Of a stretch of DNA of 64,000 nt, positions 36,478 through 47,714 are shown in pieces (within the stretch, counting starts at the first letter, position 1; each line of letters opens with the position of its first letter). The position numbers and the translations under genes are program-made. The notes under the pieces are model-generated. The model had not been told where the DNA came from. It made no database searches and saw only the letters and a program-made list of their open reading frames with translations. Source of the DNA: Heterocephalus glaber (Eukaryota; Chordata; Mammalia; Rodentia; Bathyergidae); assembly GCF_000247695.1 (NCBI RefSeq), contig NW_004624800.1, positions 10,186,971 through 10,250,970 of the forward strand. Direction: 5' to 3'.

Positions 36478-37890
36478 GAATGACTTCACTTCAGGGTTTC
36501 CAGTATTACCCTATCACAGTGACCATGTGAGAGACAGCCACAAGAGAGAGTTGCAAAGAGGGTGCAAACTAGACAGAGACCCACCAAGAAATTTAAATTC
36601 AGGCCAGGAAGGTCACAGGCCCAACCCTCTATAGTGAGGAACTACCCCAGAAAGTGTGGCTTTGAGAAACAGCTGGATCTGAAAGTATTGGCATTAAGGC
36701 CAGCAGTTTTCTTGGATCCCCACCTCATTGCCTACATGTGGCACAGAGACAAGGGCTCTGATTGCTTTCCCCAGCTACCACAAGAGAGCAAGGATACACA
36801 GCTTGGATGGTTGCCACAGTCTGATGCGTACAGACAGAGGGGCCCCTGGAGGAGTGTGACACCACACAAAACAAGCCATAAAGTTAGGTCAAGAAACTGT
36901 AACTGTTGGATTCCAAGACTGAAGATCCTGGAAAGAAACCACTCATTCAAATATATTAAGCGAGTTTTTTTACTCATGTTTTTTTTCTCATTGCTTTTGA
37001 GGAATCAGTGTTCATTTTGTTTTCTTTTACTATTTTTCTTCTTTTTTCTAGTTTTCCTTTATTTTCCTGATTTTTTTTTTTGGTACCGGGGATGAAACTC
37101 AGGATCTTGCACTCTCAAACAGGCAGTGGAACCACTGAGCTAAATCCCCGACCATCTGATTCCTTTTCTTGTTTGTTCTTTCTGTTTACTTTTATCTAAT
37201 TACATTAATTTCCTTTTACTCCTTAATAGGATCCTTTTTTCGTTTCATTTTTTCTCTCATCTTCTATTGTTTAAATTTTCAAATTTTACTTTTCTTCATT
37301 CACCCCTTCCCCAAACCCTCTATCTTTGCTCGTATAGCCATTAAGCTTTATTAATCCTTAGATACTTAATTCTATGCTATTAGTACAAATACTTTTCTAT
37401 TGTTAATGCAGGTGTAGTTGTTGCATTCAGTTGATATTTACTGTATGTCAATATCTGATTTGTCTTAGTGTTTATACTATAATCTATACTATAATTATAG
37501 ATGTCAGTGGTTAAAAATGGTACATTATTGCTTTTTATGGCATGTCAATATCCAATTTGTGCTTGAAGCTATGATTGTTGGTGATTTTATTGCTACTGAC
37601 AGGGTGGAAAGTTGCTATTAATTGGTTTTCTGTGTATGCCAATAGCTGGATAGCTTAATGTTAATCATGTTGGTCTAATATCTTAGTTTTTATAGTTAAA
37701 TTAAGTGAGGTAAATGTTTATAATAAAACATCTGATTATACATAAGTCTTCTAAATGAGTTTTCATAATTTGGTGTATAAAAATGGGTTTAGTATTCTTC
37801 TTGGCACTTCATAATGTTACATAGAGTTAAAATTCTAACATATAATTCTATAAAAAGGGGAAGTTATGTTTCCTTTACAAATAATATATT
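36478..37890 (+). other. Possible diverged L1 5' UTR-like sequence
   Basis: 36560-36950 is GC-richer and is followed by a long T/C-rich tract (36960-37320) and a T-rich part with TGTCAATATCTGATTTG-type repeats, the general plan of the L1 5' UTR at 12.6-14.0 kb. An ID-like SINE interrupts it at 37071-37155. A 177-codon frame at 36562-37095 runs into the T-tract and ends in the SINE, so it is not taken as a gene. An L1 3' end follows at 37891. Resemblance to the 5' UTR is weak and by eye. Confidence 0.3.
37071..37155 (-). mobile_element. tRNA-derived (ID-like) SINE
   Basis: The reverse complement reads GGTCGGGGATTTAGCTCAGT, GGTTCCACTGCC, and CCCCGGTACC with an A-tail (a T-run at 37071-37080 here). 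Little divergence suggests a fairly young copy. A clear long target duplication was not found. Confidence 0.85.
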
Positions 37891-38118
37891 TTATCTTATT
37901 TTAAAAGGAAAGAAGGGGAAAGAAAAAATATGAGAAAAGGAAAAAATGGAAACAAAGTCTTTGCAAATAGGGAAGGGTGGAGGGGGTGAAGGGAGGGCAG
38001 GGGAATGGGGAAAAAACAAGAACCAAGATACATCATGTAAAGGTACAAGATCCCAATGATGAATGTAACTGTATTGCATAACCTAAAATGTACCAATAAA
38101 CTTAATGGAAAAAAAGAC
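37891..38118 (+). mobile_element. L1 3' end
   Basis: Purine tract (GGAAAGAAGGGGAAAGAAAA), AACAAAGTCTTTGCAAATAG block, GATCCCAATGATGAATG and the end TGTACCAATAAACTTAATGG with an A-run. No ORF2 sequence precedes it. It is either a heavily 5'-truncated L1 or the end of an element whose 5' UTR is the sequence just upstream. Confidence 0.85.
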
Positions 38119-38481
38119 CATATTTTCTAAATTCAAAAATGTTGTAAAGATTATTTAAAAATGGTTTTGTCTTATGTATCATCTTATGTCTGAGTAGACA
38201 TGGTCCACCATTATTTCTTAATTTCCTAAAGGAGTTGGGTCCATGTTTACATATGGAATACTTTGACATCTCTAGAACATCCCAGATAGGAGGTACTGAT
38301 CTGGAGCAAGTATTTACCCAAACAGTTTGTGAATCTTTCTAGAACTTCTAGGATTTGCAATTTTAAATTCCTACCACTTAAAGTTTCTTTTATAGTCTTC
38401 CAAGTAGATTTCACTTATGGATCTCTTTATTATCCAGGACAGTTCCCTTTTAATGATGTGAGAATTTTGTTAGAGAATAAT

Positions 38482-38570
38482 GCTTTTTTGTTTTGTTTCA
38501 TTTTGTTTTGTTTTTTTTTTTTGGTACCAGAGGTCAAACTCAGGACCTTGCACTTGCAAGGCAGGCTTGT
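38482..38570 (-). mobile_element. 5'-truncated tRNA-derived (ID-like) SINE
   Basis: Inverted, it lacks the first part of the tRNA body and ends with the B-box region GAGTTTGACCTCTGGTACCA and a long T/G-interrupted tail (T-rich 38482-38521 here). The 13-bp duplication GTTAGAGAATAAT is perfect (38469-38481 and 38571-38583), so this is a young insertion. Confidence 0.92.
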
Positions 38571-38583
38571 GTTAGAGAATAAT

Positions 38584-40589
38584 TTATTAGGATCAATGTA
38601 AACATCCAAGTTCAAAAGTCCCAGAAACACTTCAAAGATTTTCAGATATTTTCTTTTAATGCATGTAGATGCAATTTCCAGGTCTTGACTACATCGTTTG
38701 TTGGAGCCATAAAAAATTGGTTTGAGACATTGACTTGAGTTTGTCAAATGTTTTGTGAGCAATGTAGAGGTAACTATTACAAGTTAAATTAGATGGAAAT
38801 GTAAATAAAACATCTGAGTTTTCATAAATAAGTTAAAATACTAAAGATATTTGCAAAGTATAAATTTATATATTCTTTGCTTCTTACATTTTATACATGA
38901 TAATATATTAGGGAGAACTAAATGTATTTCATAGATTATGATAAGCTTCAGAGTAACTATTCTAGGTAGACAATGAGTATCTGAAAATGGAGACATCTGT
39001 GAAACTATAGGTCATCAATTGAAAATGAGTTTTAAATAATATTTAAAAGTGATTGGGGGGAGCTAGGGATTTAGCTCAGTGGTTCCGCCTCCTGTCTTGC
39101 CAGCACAGGGACCCAAGCTCTATACCCCATACCAAAAAAAAAAAAGTGATTGGGGGTTGTATTTGTCATCATTTTAAGATATTCTAAAGTTAATAATTTA
39201 CAAAAGTATAACTCATTTAATATTCTAGTAACAATCAATTTCAAGAAAAAATATCTTTTGCTGTAAAGAGTTAGTAGCTATGACTCACCTGGTCTGCTAA
39301 TGGGTTTGTTCATATGACCTAATGCTAATGTTTTCAAGAAATGCTAAAAAAGAATCACTTGCTTGTCTTTAGTAGATAAACAACTCTTATTCTGTCTAGC
39401 CTCTACTTAAATTAGGTACTTAATGTGTGTGTGTGTGTTTTAAATCACACTTTGATTTTACAGAAAAGCCTTGCATAGTACAGAAACAAAAGATTTTGTG
39501 CTTTTCCCTTCCAAGAATGTTATGTGTTCTTTTCTAGATATACGGCGCTTACAAATATGTGATAGTTTACAACACGAATATGACTAATAACATGATTTTT
39601 AAAACTACCAGTAACCTATGTTTAGGAAGGCATATTTTTTAATGATTTAAAAGTAATAGTCTTGTTGTAAATTGATCATATATTCTAACAGTATATCTTT
39701 TGAGCAAAACATTTCTAATTAGAGACATTCTCAGCAAAATGTTTAAGAGAAAATGAAAATATAATACACAGGAATAATGTCAGAAACTTTGTTTAAAATA
39801 AAGCTTAAAATATTGATCCATTCTTAGTAAAATTTACAACAAAACTAAAAGAAAAGAGGTTTTGTTCTTGTCAAAATAATTTCTTATGTTTTCTATTGTC
39901 CTTTGACTTTGATTAGAAAAATTAAGTCTTATTTTGTTAGGGTTGCCTTAGGCATCTGTTTAAAGTTTTGTTTTACAATTACGGTTACATAAACTACTAC
40001 GTTATATGAAATCCCTTATTTTTGAACATATAATTGTTCTGGTTTAATGCAGTTGATGATTGTTGTCTTAATTTCTTATAAAAGTAACTCAGTTGTTTTC
40101 TTAAATTGCTACCTCATGTATTGCTCTCAGACATTTAACTGGCAAATGCCACGCTTCTCTTGATCAATAACAAGCAATTTTGTTCAAAAAGGTATGCTTC
40201 TGGTAAAGTGGATATTATTGTATGCTGTACTCAAATTTTTTGCAGTTCTTTTGTGTTTACCAAAGAAATTCAGAAGGTGTTACCAAACTGTAATTCTTAC
40301 GCTTGACATTAGTAAATCATGTACTTTCTCCTAAATGGTAATTCACATTGATTTACAAGAAAAGGGGACTCTAGGTATGTGCTTACTGTACATTTCTGAA
40401 CTAATCTTGTTTCAGAGAAACATTGGCTTTCTTTAATTAGCTTGGTCACTGCATTTCTTAATTCAAATGTATCATACAGACTGGATTTAATTTGCTCTGT
40501 AAATATAAAAGAAAGAAAGGCAAAGAGAAATGAGTAAAGGGAGAAATATAAAGAAGGGTTTATGTAAGAAAATATTTTTGGTAAGAAAG
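38584..40589. other. Unassigned AT-rich sequence
   Basis: Apart from the SINE at 39060-39143 and a (GT)n at 39427-39440, no gene or element was recognised. Confidence 0.35.
39060..39143 (+). mobile_element. tRNA-derived (ID-like) SINE
   Basis: Starts GAGCTAGGGATTTAGCTCAG, then GGTTCCGCCTCCTGTCTTGC, weakened B box region, CATACC and a clean A-run of 12. The duplication AAGTGATTGGGG (from about 39048 and from about 39144) flanks it. Confidence 0.9.
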
Positions 40590-40865
40590 GCTTCTGTATG
40601 ATAAGATTTTTGTCCTACTTATATGAAAAAATATAACACCAAATCTGTCAGATGGGCAGAGTTTGTGGTCTCCAAACATTGAGGAATGAAGTTGTGAACC
40701 AAAGGAGGAAGTTAGGAGAGGTTTTATTGGAAATAAGAAGAATGGCTTCTGGATTTCCAGGAGTCCCAAGTGGGTGGCCACCCAGGCTCTTTGTCGGGGG
40801 TAATTTATACAGCAAAATATCAATGTAGTTACAGCATGAGTCAAATGACAATCAACTTATGGAAT
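40590..40865 (-). mobile_element. Class I ERV LTR, R/U5 part (probable)
   Basis: On the - strand it reads TTCCAATAAAACCTCTCCTA (polyadenylation signal), then GGTTCACAACTTCATTCCTC, GGAGACCACAAACTCTGCCC and a TCTGACAGATTTGGTG end, the R/U5 layout of class I LTRs. On the U3 side it stops at the DNA element at 40873. Sequence at 41420-41740 may be the continuation. Confidence 0.6.
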
Positions 40866-40872
40866 ACAAGTA

Positions 40873-41235
40873 CACTGGACCCTTGAGTTACAACTGGGCT
40901 GACATACTAACAATTTGGTCAACAACTGGAATTTTAGTTTTAACTTATGAACGAAGTCTTGAGTTACAACCTGAATTCAGGCTGTTTATGCTTCCAGATG
41001 GTCTCAGATATGGATTTAACCCTTGAACAGTTCTGGAAGGAACATTCCAACATCCTTTCCTGTGTGGGGTTAATTGAGAAGTCCTGGGCCAATGACTCTT
41101 TAAGGACCCTGAGATCTGCCTAGAAGAAAGTGTGGCCTAAAATTATACAGGAGAGAAACTGTGAAGGCAACTGACCAACCCAAGTTACAACCAGCCCTTG
41201 CAAATGCATTGAGTTTGTAAGTCAATAGTCAAGTG
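40873..41235. mobile_element. Tigger-like TIR element
   Basis: Terminal inverted repeats CACTGGACCCTTGAGTTACA and, inverted, CACTTGACTATTGACTTACA (15 of 20 identical), both bordered by TA (40871-40872 and 41236-41237), typical of the Tc1/mariner superfamily; the CCCTTGA core recalls Tigger ends. It is 363 bp without transposase, so non-autonomous. It lies at the end of the LTR-like part at 40590-40865. Confidence 0.65.
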
Positions 41236-41240
41236 TAGTA

Positions 41241-41415
41241 TAGTAATGCCTCAGTTTACAAATGCTTCTGTTTGTGAACAACTCGATTCACAAATAAAAG
41301 CATTCAGCAAAATTTTGCTTCCATTCACAAACTCAGTATCAGTTGAAGAACGCATATGCAGCCATCTTCCATAGAATCATGGAATGAATGAAATTTATGA
41401 ACCAAGGTACCACTG
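41241..41415. mobile_element. Second short TIR element (MITE-like)
   Basis: Left TAGTAATGCCTCAGTTTACA and, inverted from the right, CAGTGGTACCTTGGTTCATA, similar over about 20 bp (12-13 matches). Length about 175 bp. It starts five bases after the Tigger-like element. Flanking TA is clear only on the left. It may be a separate MITE. Confidence 0.45.
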
Positions 41416-41419
41416 CTTA

Positions 41420-41740
41420 CCTAATAATGATTCCATAGGGAAACAAGTTGGAAGCCAGGGTGTATGGAAAGATAAAAGGAATTCTTAGAAAGGGAGGGGA
41501 CTATGGGTCCAGTTGTTCTAGTCACCCATCATCTGATGACTATCTGAACTCACTGGGTGAGGTGTACTAATTACAGTATAATCTCAACCTGCTGTTTATC
41601 TTGCAGGCCTGGCTCACTCCAGATTTGTCTCCAGGCATAGTTCTGATGCCTTTATTTTTTGTGGTGCTGACTTTCTTGAGGTTTCAATTCCTCTCTGTGT
41701 ATTAATTTCTATTTAACTTAGCTGTCCACAATACTACCAG
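41420..41740 (-). mobile_element. Possible U3 continuation of the LTR at 40590
   Basis: On the - strand it has ATAAAGGCATCAGAACTATG, TGAGATTATACTGTAATTAG and ACTGGACCCATAGTCCCCTC, which could be U3 sequence separated from its R/U5 by the two DNA elements. There is no second LTR to compare with, so the link is an inference. Confidence 0.3.
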
Positions 41741-41749
41741 AGTGAAAAA

Positions 41750-44099
41750 AGAAAGATGAGGACAAAAATCACAAAACTAAAGTTAATTGGAAAAAGTTTG
41801 TGAGGGGCAATATTTATGAGCGTAAATTTGTATTTATAAGATTGACTATACTTTCAAAAGCATTCAGAGTTTTTGTTAATAACATTGATGTAAACCAAAC
41901 TCTGTGTTTAAAACAATGATGTTCTTAAAATATTATCTAACTCTTAGTTAAAAAGTTATAAAAACAGGCCTAAGAAACAAAGGTTTGTGTTTTATGAAGA
42001 CAATTTCTTCTCTTTTCTGTTATTATGATTTTGATTACCTAGGAAATTGAGTCTTAATCGGTTTACTTGACACTCTTTGTATCTGAGACTAGATGAAGAC
42101 TAAATGCACAGTGGGAACCTGCAAAGTTTCTAAAACTAAAGATACATAAATTTGATACATACACAGTAATCAAATGCTTCCTTTTATACAACATACATTA
42201 CATCTGGACCTTAAACATATAAAATTGGCAGTAAAACTTAAATTTTGTGCTGTTTACATTCAAAACCATTCATGTGGGGGAAAAACCTGCTATTTAGATG
42301 ATCCTACCCTTTAAAGCCTGTTCTACATTTACCAGCTTTAACTAAATAAATATTTTGTAATTTTGTAAATGAGATATATTTATATATCAAACAAAAAGTC
42401 CATTTGTAGTCATTAACACAGTTCCCTAAGCTCATAAGAGATCTAAATCCAGTCTCTGATATTTTTGTCACTTTGGTTAAACTTTATAGATCTATTAAAT
42501 ACAAAAATCACATGATTATAGCTATACCACTGAGCCATAGATTCTAAATTTTGCCTTAAAAGTAAAAGCTAAATTGGTGTATAAAAATTTTCTATGACAC
42601 TGTAAAACTAATTATTAGTGACTTCCATATTAAATGCATTTTTATTCCCTAAGTATAAAAGACCTCTAAAGTATAGAGCTTCAGAAAAACACATTGTCAT
42701 ACTGGTCCTCCACACATCCACCCATCCACCCACCAAACCAACATTGTTTGTAATGATAGACATTTTTAGGTTGTGTTCCTAATTGTATTAGGATAATTAT
42801 ATATGCCTAAACATAGTACATTGCAAAATTAGTCACAAAAATGCACATATATAAGCAAATTCATTCTATTTAAATGTACTCTAAATCTGACAAAGCTAGT
42901 CTTATTATGTTGTTTAAATTATTATGCTAATAGATTTGGTTTGGTCTTATTACCCTTGTTTTATATTTTCCTTACAAAACTTTGTAATTGTGATCCTGCT
43001 AATGTTCCTCAGTAGTATGACATTTAAAAGACAATTTAAACAATATTTTAAAATGATAGGCCATTCCCTATATGATAGATGGAATATGACACTGATTCTC
43101 TGTATCCAGGAGAAATTACAATAAGATTAAGACTTACTATTCCCATATTAAAACTGAAGTAATTGACTTTCTGGGTGTTCAATAACTGAGCCTTGGAGAC
43201 TAAAGGAAAAAAAAGATTAAAAAGACCCAAAAGGACAGACAATATTTTGGCCCTTACCCCCCCCCCAAGTTCACCCAAGACGTGGGGCACAAAGGAGCCC
43301 TTCTGAAAGGCCTCTGTGACTATAGTGAGTCCTCCAACATTATGAACAGGTGGATTGTTGGAACCCAAATGACAGGAGTCAACCAATGTACAATACACTA
43401 AAAGGAAAGTCACGAAAAAGAGAACTCCCCATGCTTCCAAGGAAAGCTGTATGGTCAAGCATGGCTGTGGCCCATCCTGATAGATAACACAAGTGGTTAA
43501 GATCTGAGGGAGCCAAAAGGCTCTTAATGTATCACTAAAAGTAAGCTCTAAAATATCCTGGATGAACTTAATAGTAAAAGAAAGCAAATTTTGATTACCT
43601 ACTGGGTCTTAAACACTCAATAAGAAAGGATAACCAAAAGAGTAAAACAGTTAACATTTCAAAAAAATATCTTTGTCTCTTCCCTCATAAGATAAAGGAG
43701 AAGAAAGTCTAGCAGTGGGAACTAACACACTCTTGTCATAGTCAGGGACCACCACAGAGATGGGGAACAGGCAGGATCCTGGGTCCTTACCTACTGCTTA
43801 TTACAAGCATGATTTGTTTTTTTCTTCTGGGACAGAGATTTAAGAGCCATTCTTATTATGGGCCATGATTTTTCACTTCTTCCAGCAAAGGCCCTATGGC
43901 TAACTAAAAGCAGAATAAACCTTGATCATTTTATATCCTTTGTTATCTTACAACTTTGGGTAGAATCTTTTCTCAGTTCTGTGTATCATTATCATTTTTC
44001 TCCATCTGATATATCATCTGATATATCTGCATCTGATATATCATATCTGCATATAGTTAATCATATAGATAGTATCTAAAAGTTGGAAAAGCAAGGTTG
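41750..44099. other. Unassigned sequence
   Basis: AT-rich without recognised elements. It contains a 179-codon open frame on the - strand (43048-43587) with hydrophobic stretches (LFFVTFLLVYCTLV) but no family I recognise, and a small ATCTGATATATC repeat at 44006-44050. Confidence 0.35.
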
Positions 44100-44485
44100 A
44101 TTAGCCCAATATTTACATAATCTCACTCCCTTCAAGACTGAGGATACCTAGATGGAGGATTTCCAGGGACATTCAGTTGTGCTCAGGCGTTTCCAGCCAT
44201 TGTTCTGCACCTGTGATCACCTGGATTCCAGGATGTCAAAGCCCCACCTGAGTCCACCACAGACAGATAATCCTCTACTAGAAATGAGACCACCCCTCAG
44301 CTAGAAAGATTCCAGAGCTATGATACTAGGATTGAGATAAGATGGACTGGAACCCAGCCTACCAGCTCATCCTTAAAAGATGGCTCTCACCTTTGCTGGT
44401 GGTTCAGTCTGAATACCCTGTACCATAGTGTGGAGTCCTTTCCTAGCTTCCCTCTCACTTTCCAATTAAAGCTTTTTTTCCTGTT
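44100..44485 (+). mobile_element. Possible LTR-like sequence
   Basis: GC-richer than its surroundings and ending with TCTCACTTTCCAATTAAAGC followed by a T-run, a combination seen in U3/R regions of some LTRs. A similar CTTTCCAATTAATG occurs at about 28275. Borders and family are not established. Confidence 0.3.
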
Positions 44486-44609
44486 CAGTAAACAAATAAA
44501 TTCAAGGAAAATTACTTTGGAAAATGTTGCCTTATCAAATGTTAAAATATTTATGATTATTATTTTTATAATTATTATATTTACTCCTACTTTGAACATA
44601 GAACATTAA

Positions 44610-44710
44610 GGCATTAAAGCCTCAGATAATTTGATTTTCCCAAAGCCACACAATTAATGAGTGGCAGAGCTGAAATTCTAACAAATCTGAGTGAAAAATA
44701 ATCTTGCTAT
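44610..44710 (-). mobile_element. MIR-type ancient SINE
   Basis: CCCAAAGCCACACAATTAAT followed by GAGTGGCAGAGCTGAAATTC is the inverse of the conserved MIR 5' core. About 100 bp are recognisable. Confidence 0.7.
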
Positions 44711-44941
44711 TACTTTCACTATGTTCTTTCTCTTTAATTTCTAAATCATTATTAAAACTATGAATTCAAAAAAATCACACCAACTAAAAGATATTGTACA
44801 CCCAAAGGTCAATCCTAGTTTGTCAGTTCTCCATTAATCCCCATGAGATAAAACCAGTTAAAAGAATAATTTTTGGAACATATTTCTACAATAACGAAAC
44901 ACAAGTCATCAGCACACAAGGCTGTTTGGCTTCATAACTGA

Positions 44942-45489
44942 TATTTTTATTATTAATTTTATTGGTAATTTTAGGTATATAATATAATGACATTCATCAT
45001 TGGGAATTTGCACCTTTATGTAATCTATCCTGGTTCTTATTTTTTCCCCATTCCCTTGCCCTCCCTTCAACCCCTCCATCCCTCCCTATTTACAAAGACT
45101 TTGTGTCCATTTTTCCATTTTCTCATATTAATTCCATTTCCTTCTTTCCTTTCCCCTACCCCTCCCACTTTCCCTTCCCCTTTGCCCCTTTTCTTCCTAT
45201 TTCGCATTATCTATTATACCTTTTAGTCCTTATTTACACTTTCAGTTTCTCACACCAGAGAAACTATTTGGTATTTACCCCTGTGTCCTATTTATTTCAC
45301 TTAAGAATATAGCCTCAGTGTGCATCCATTTAGCTATAAAAGTCTCTAATTTCTTGTTCTTTATGACTGAGTAGTATTCCATTTTATTTTAAAAAAAACC
45401 CCACATTTTCTTTATCCAGTCTCCTGTTGATGGGCAGTTGGGCTGTTTCCAAGTTTTAGCTATCACAAACTGTGCTGCTATGAACATGG
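44942..45489 (-). mobile_element. 5'-truncated L1
   Basis: Left border TTTTATTGGTAATTTTAGG is the inverted 3' end, followed by the pyrimidine version of the 3' UTR tract and the ORF2 C-terminus (KTWKQPNCPSTGDWIKKM visible on the - strand near 45400-45470). Target duplication ATAACTGA lies at 44934-44941 and 45490-45497. Stops break the ORF2 piece. Confidence 0.9.
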
Positions 45490-45497
45490 ATAACTGA

Positions 45498-46229
45498 GTT
45501 TGAATGGTCAATTTTAAAACAAAAGTTGTGAAGTAACAACTATAATCCCATATAAACTTTAAAGAGTAAGAGACACTGAGGCAGAATTTAGCAACCAAGC
45601 ATACATCAGAGCAGATCCTTAGTGAAAAATCTTCCCAAAGAAAAGGTAGGAATAGGGTCAAATAATTCAATCTGAAGAGAGTGAAACTGAGAAGACAGGC
45701 TTTGATGTTCAAGGGGTCAAAGAACACAGAATCTGACTTCTGGGAGAATTTCATGTCAGAGACTTTTGCAGAGCCTTTCAAAGTTATGTATGCTAAGGTG
45801 TTTACTCAGCTTTGCTTATAAGAAAAGATAGGGATAAACTTGCATGCAAAAATAGAAATTTTTAAATCAGTTATGACCTGGAATATTGAGGTAGGTTTAT
45901 ACGAACAGGGATGAAATAACAACTAGATTTTTTTTCTTCCATTAAAAAGAGGCTACAAAAGCAGAGGTCACAGTACAATGTATGTTATAGGACCCTAAAT
46001 GGTGAACAAAGGGGCGAGAATTTGTTGAAGTAAAAGAGTTTAAAGGGGCACTTTTGCATTCGCACCTTTAGTGTTTGTGCTTAATTGCAACAGGTGGATA
46101 ATCCTAGATTATGTTTTTATTCAACAAGTAATTTTAAGAAACCAAGTGGAGAGTGTATGTAAAGAGGAGAGTGTATGGGTGAAAGAATGCACAACTGGAA
46201 ATGAAGTACTGTCTCTGTATCCAACCAGG
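45498..46229. other. Unassigned sequence
   Basis: No gene or element recognised. Confidence 0.35.
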
Positions 46230-46400
46230 CTGAACTATAGCTCTGCATCCTACTGCCTGTGTAACTTTGATATTTTCCTTAATTTACTTGAGCCTTTACT
46301 TTATCAACATAAAATAGGATTTATTAACACTTGCCTTTCGGTATTACAAAGCTTAGAGAATAATAGATACATAAAAGTTCCTTATATACAGTTTCTTTGC
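46230..46400 (+). mobile_element. MIR-type ancient SINE
   Basis: CTACTGCCTGTGTAACTTTG, then TTAATTTACTTGAGCCTTTA, CATAAAATAGGATTTATTAA and TACAAAGCTTAGAGAATAAT keep the MIR order (core and 3' part). It lies in a 132-codon frame (46071-46469) that is therefore not a gene. Confidence 0.65.
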
Positions 46401-47714
46401 AGAAGATACTGCATTTCACATATCTTACTGTGTATTATTCTGTCTTTTGCTTCATTTATCTATTTCTAGTTGCAAGTATTTAAGGATCTTGTGAGCCTTA
46501 AATCTTTGTTGCCTTTGCTATTTTTTACTGACCACTTCCTGCTGACAGAAAATGTGCAAAATAAAGTAGAATTATGCAAATTTTAGAGCTGGGAAATATC
46601 TTAGAGATGTCTAAAATTTGATTTTACTATTATAAGAACACTTGCATGGCCTGGTAATTTATGAAATTGATTAAATTTATAGAGTATCCCAAAGTATTGT
46701 GTCTAATATATAGCATATTGTGCCCTTCTATATTAATGATGTCTGTCCTCTTGAAGCTCTTCCCAATTAAGTGATACCTTTAAACTTCATTTATTGGGAA
46801 GGGGTAGTAATTTTAGAACACAAAATATTTAGAAGTGTGCAAATCTCAGGAGTATTAATGCTTAGACAAACTGTGAGAAGCCAGAACATAAAGTGAGAAA
46901 AGACAGAAAATAAGAATGCTTACACAAAAACCAAATGTTACCTATTTAGTCATTTTATAAGCTTGCCAGCATCATGTCATGTAATTTCTTGTGTCTGTGC
47001 CATCCTTAGCTACAAAAATGGGGAGGGGTAGAGCAATAAAAAGACATGCTTACTTTACATTTTTATAACCTAAATTGATAAGAAGCATTGTAAAATTACA
47101 CAATATGTTTCAGTAGTGGGATGTCAGAGTTGCATTCATATATTTTCAAGTTTTATGCTTTTCTCTGAAAATAAAAGTGAGAACTGAGGTAAATAAACTA
47201 ACAAAGTATAGTTTTCATATTTAAAGACCAGAGAATTAATTCCCCTAAAGCAGGTAGTTTCTCTGTGGGCAAAAAGCACTATAGAAATAATTACCTAAAT
47301 GAATTTTTGCTAATTACAAAATGTTTTAGTCATACAAAATATGACAAAACATTAAATAGTTAAACTCAAAACAAACAAAGCATTAAATTAAACCAAACCA
47401 AAAAAAAAAAGTACAGGTGGAAATATTGTACCTTTGTATTTTTCTAGTGGTAATCATCATCCCAAATTTGGAAGTATGTATTCCACCTATGATGGTAGAA
47501 TTTACCTTAAGATATATATGTTTTGATCATATGATGTTGGTTTGCAAGTATCCAAACAACACATAAATTCCATCAATCTTTATGCACCCTTATACAATTT
47601 CCTTTGATTTTGTTAAAGTTTCATTTTTGTGATGTATACATATTAATATCTATAGTTTTGTTTTATTCACTTCAATTGCTATTACCACTCTCTTGTTAGA
47701 ATATGTGAAAACTG
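46401..47714. other. Unassigned AT-rich sequence
   Basis: No gene or element recognised; a 10-12 base A-run at 47399-47410 has no associated retrocopy. Confidence 0.35.

Noticed and set aside
36562..37095. 177-codon open frame as a gene
   Set aside because: Its C-terminal third is a poly-T tract translated as F/L and it ends inside a SINE; no domain or splice context is visible.
43980..44060. Short ATCTGATATATC repeats as a CRISPR array
   Set aside because: Repeats are tiny, with irregular spacing and no unique spacers of constant length; the window is mammalian DNA.
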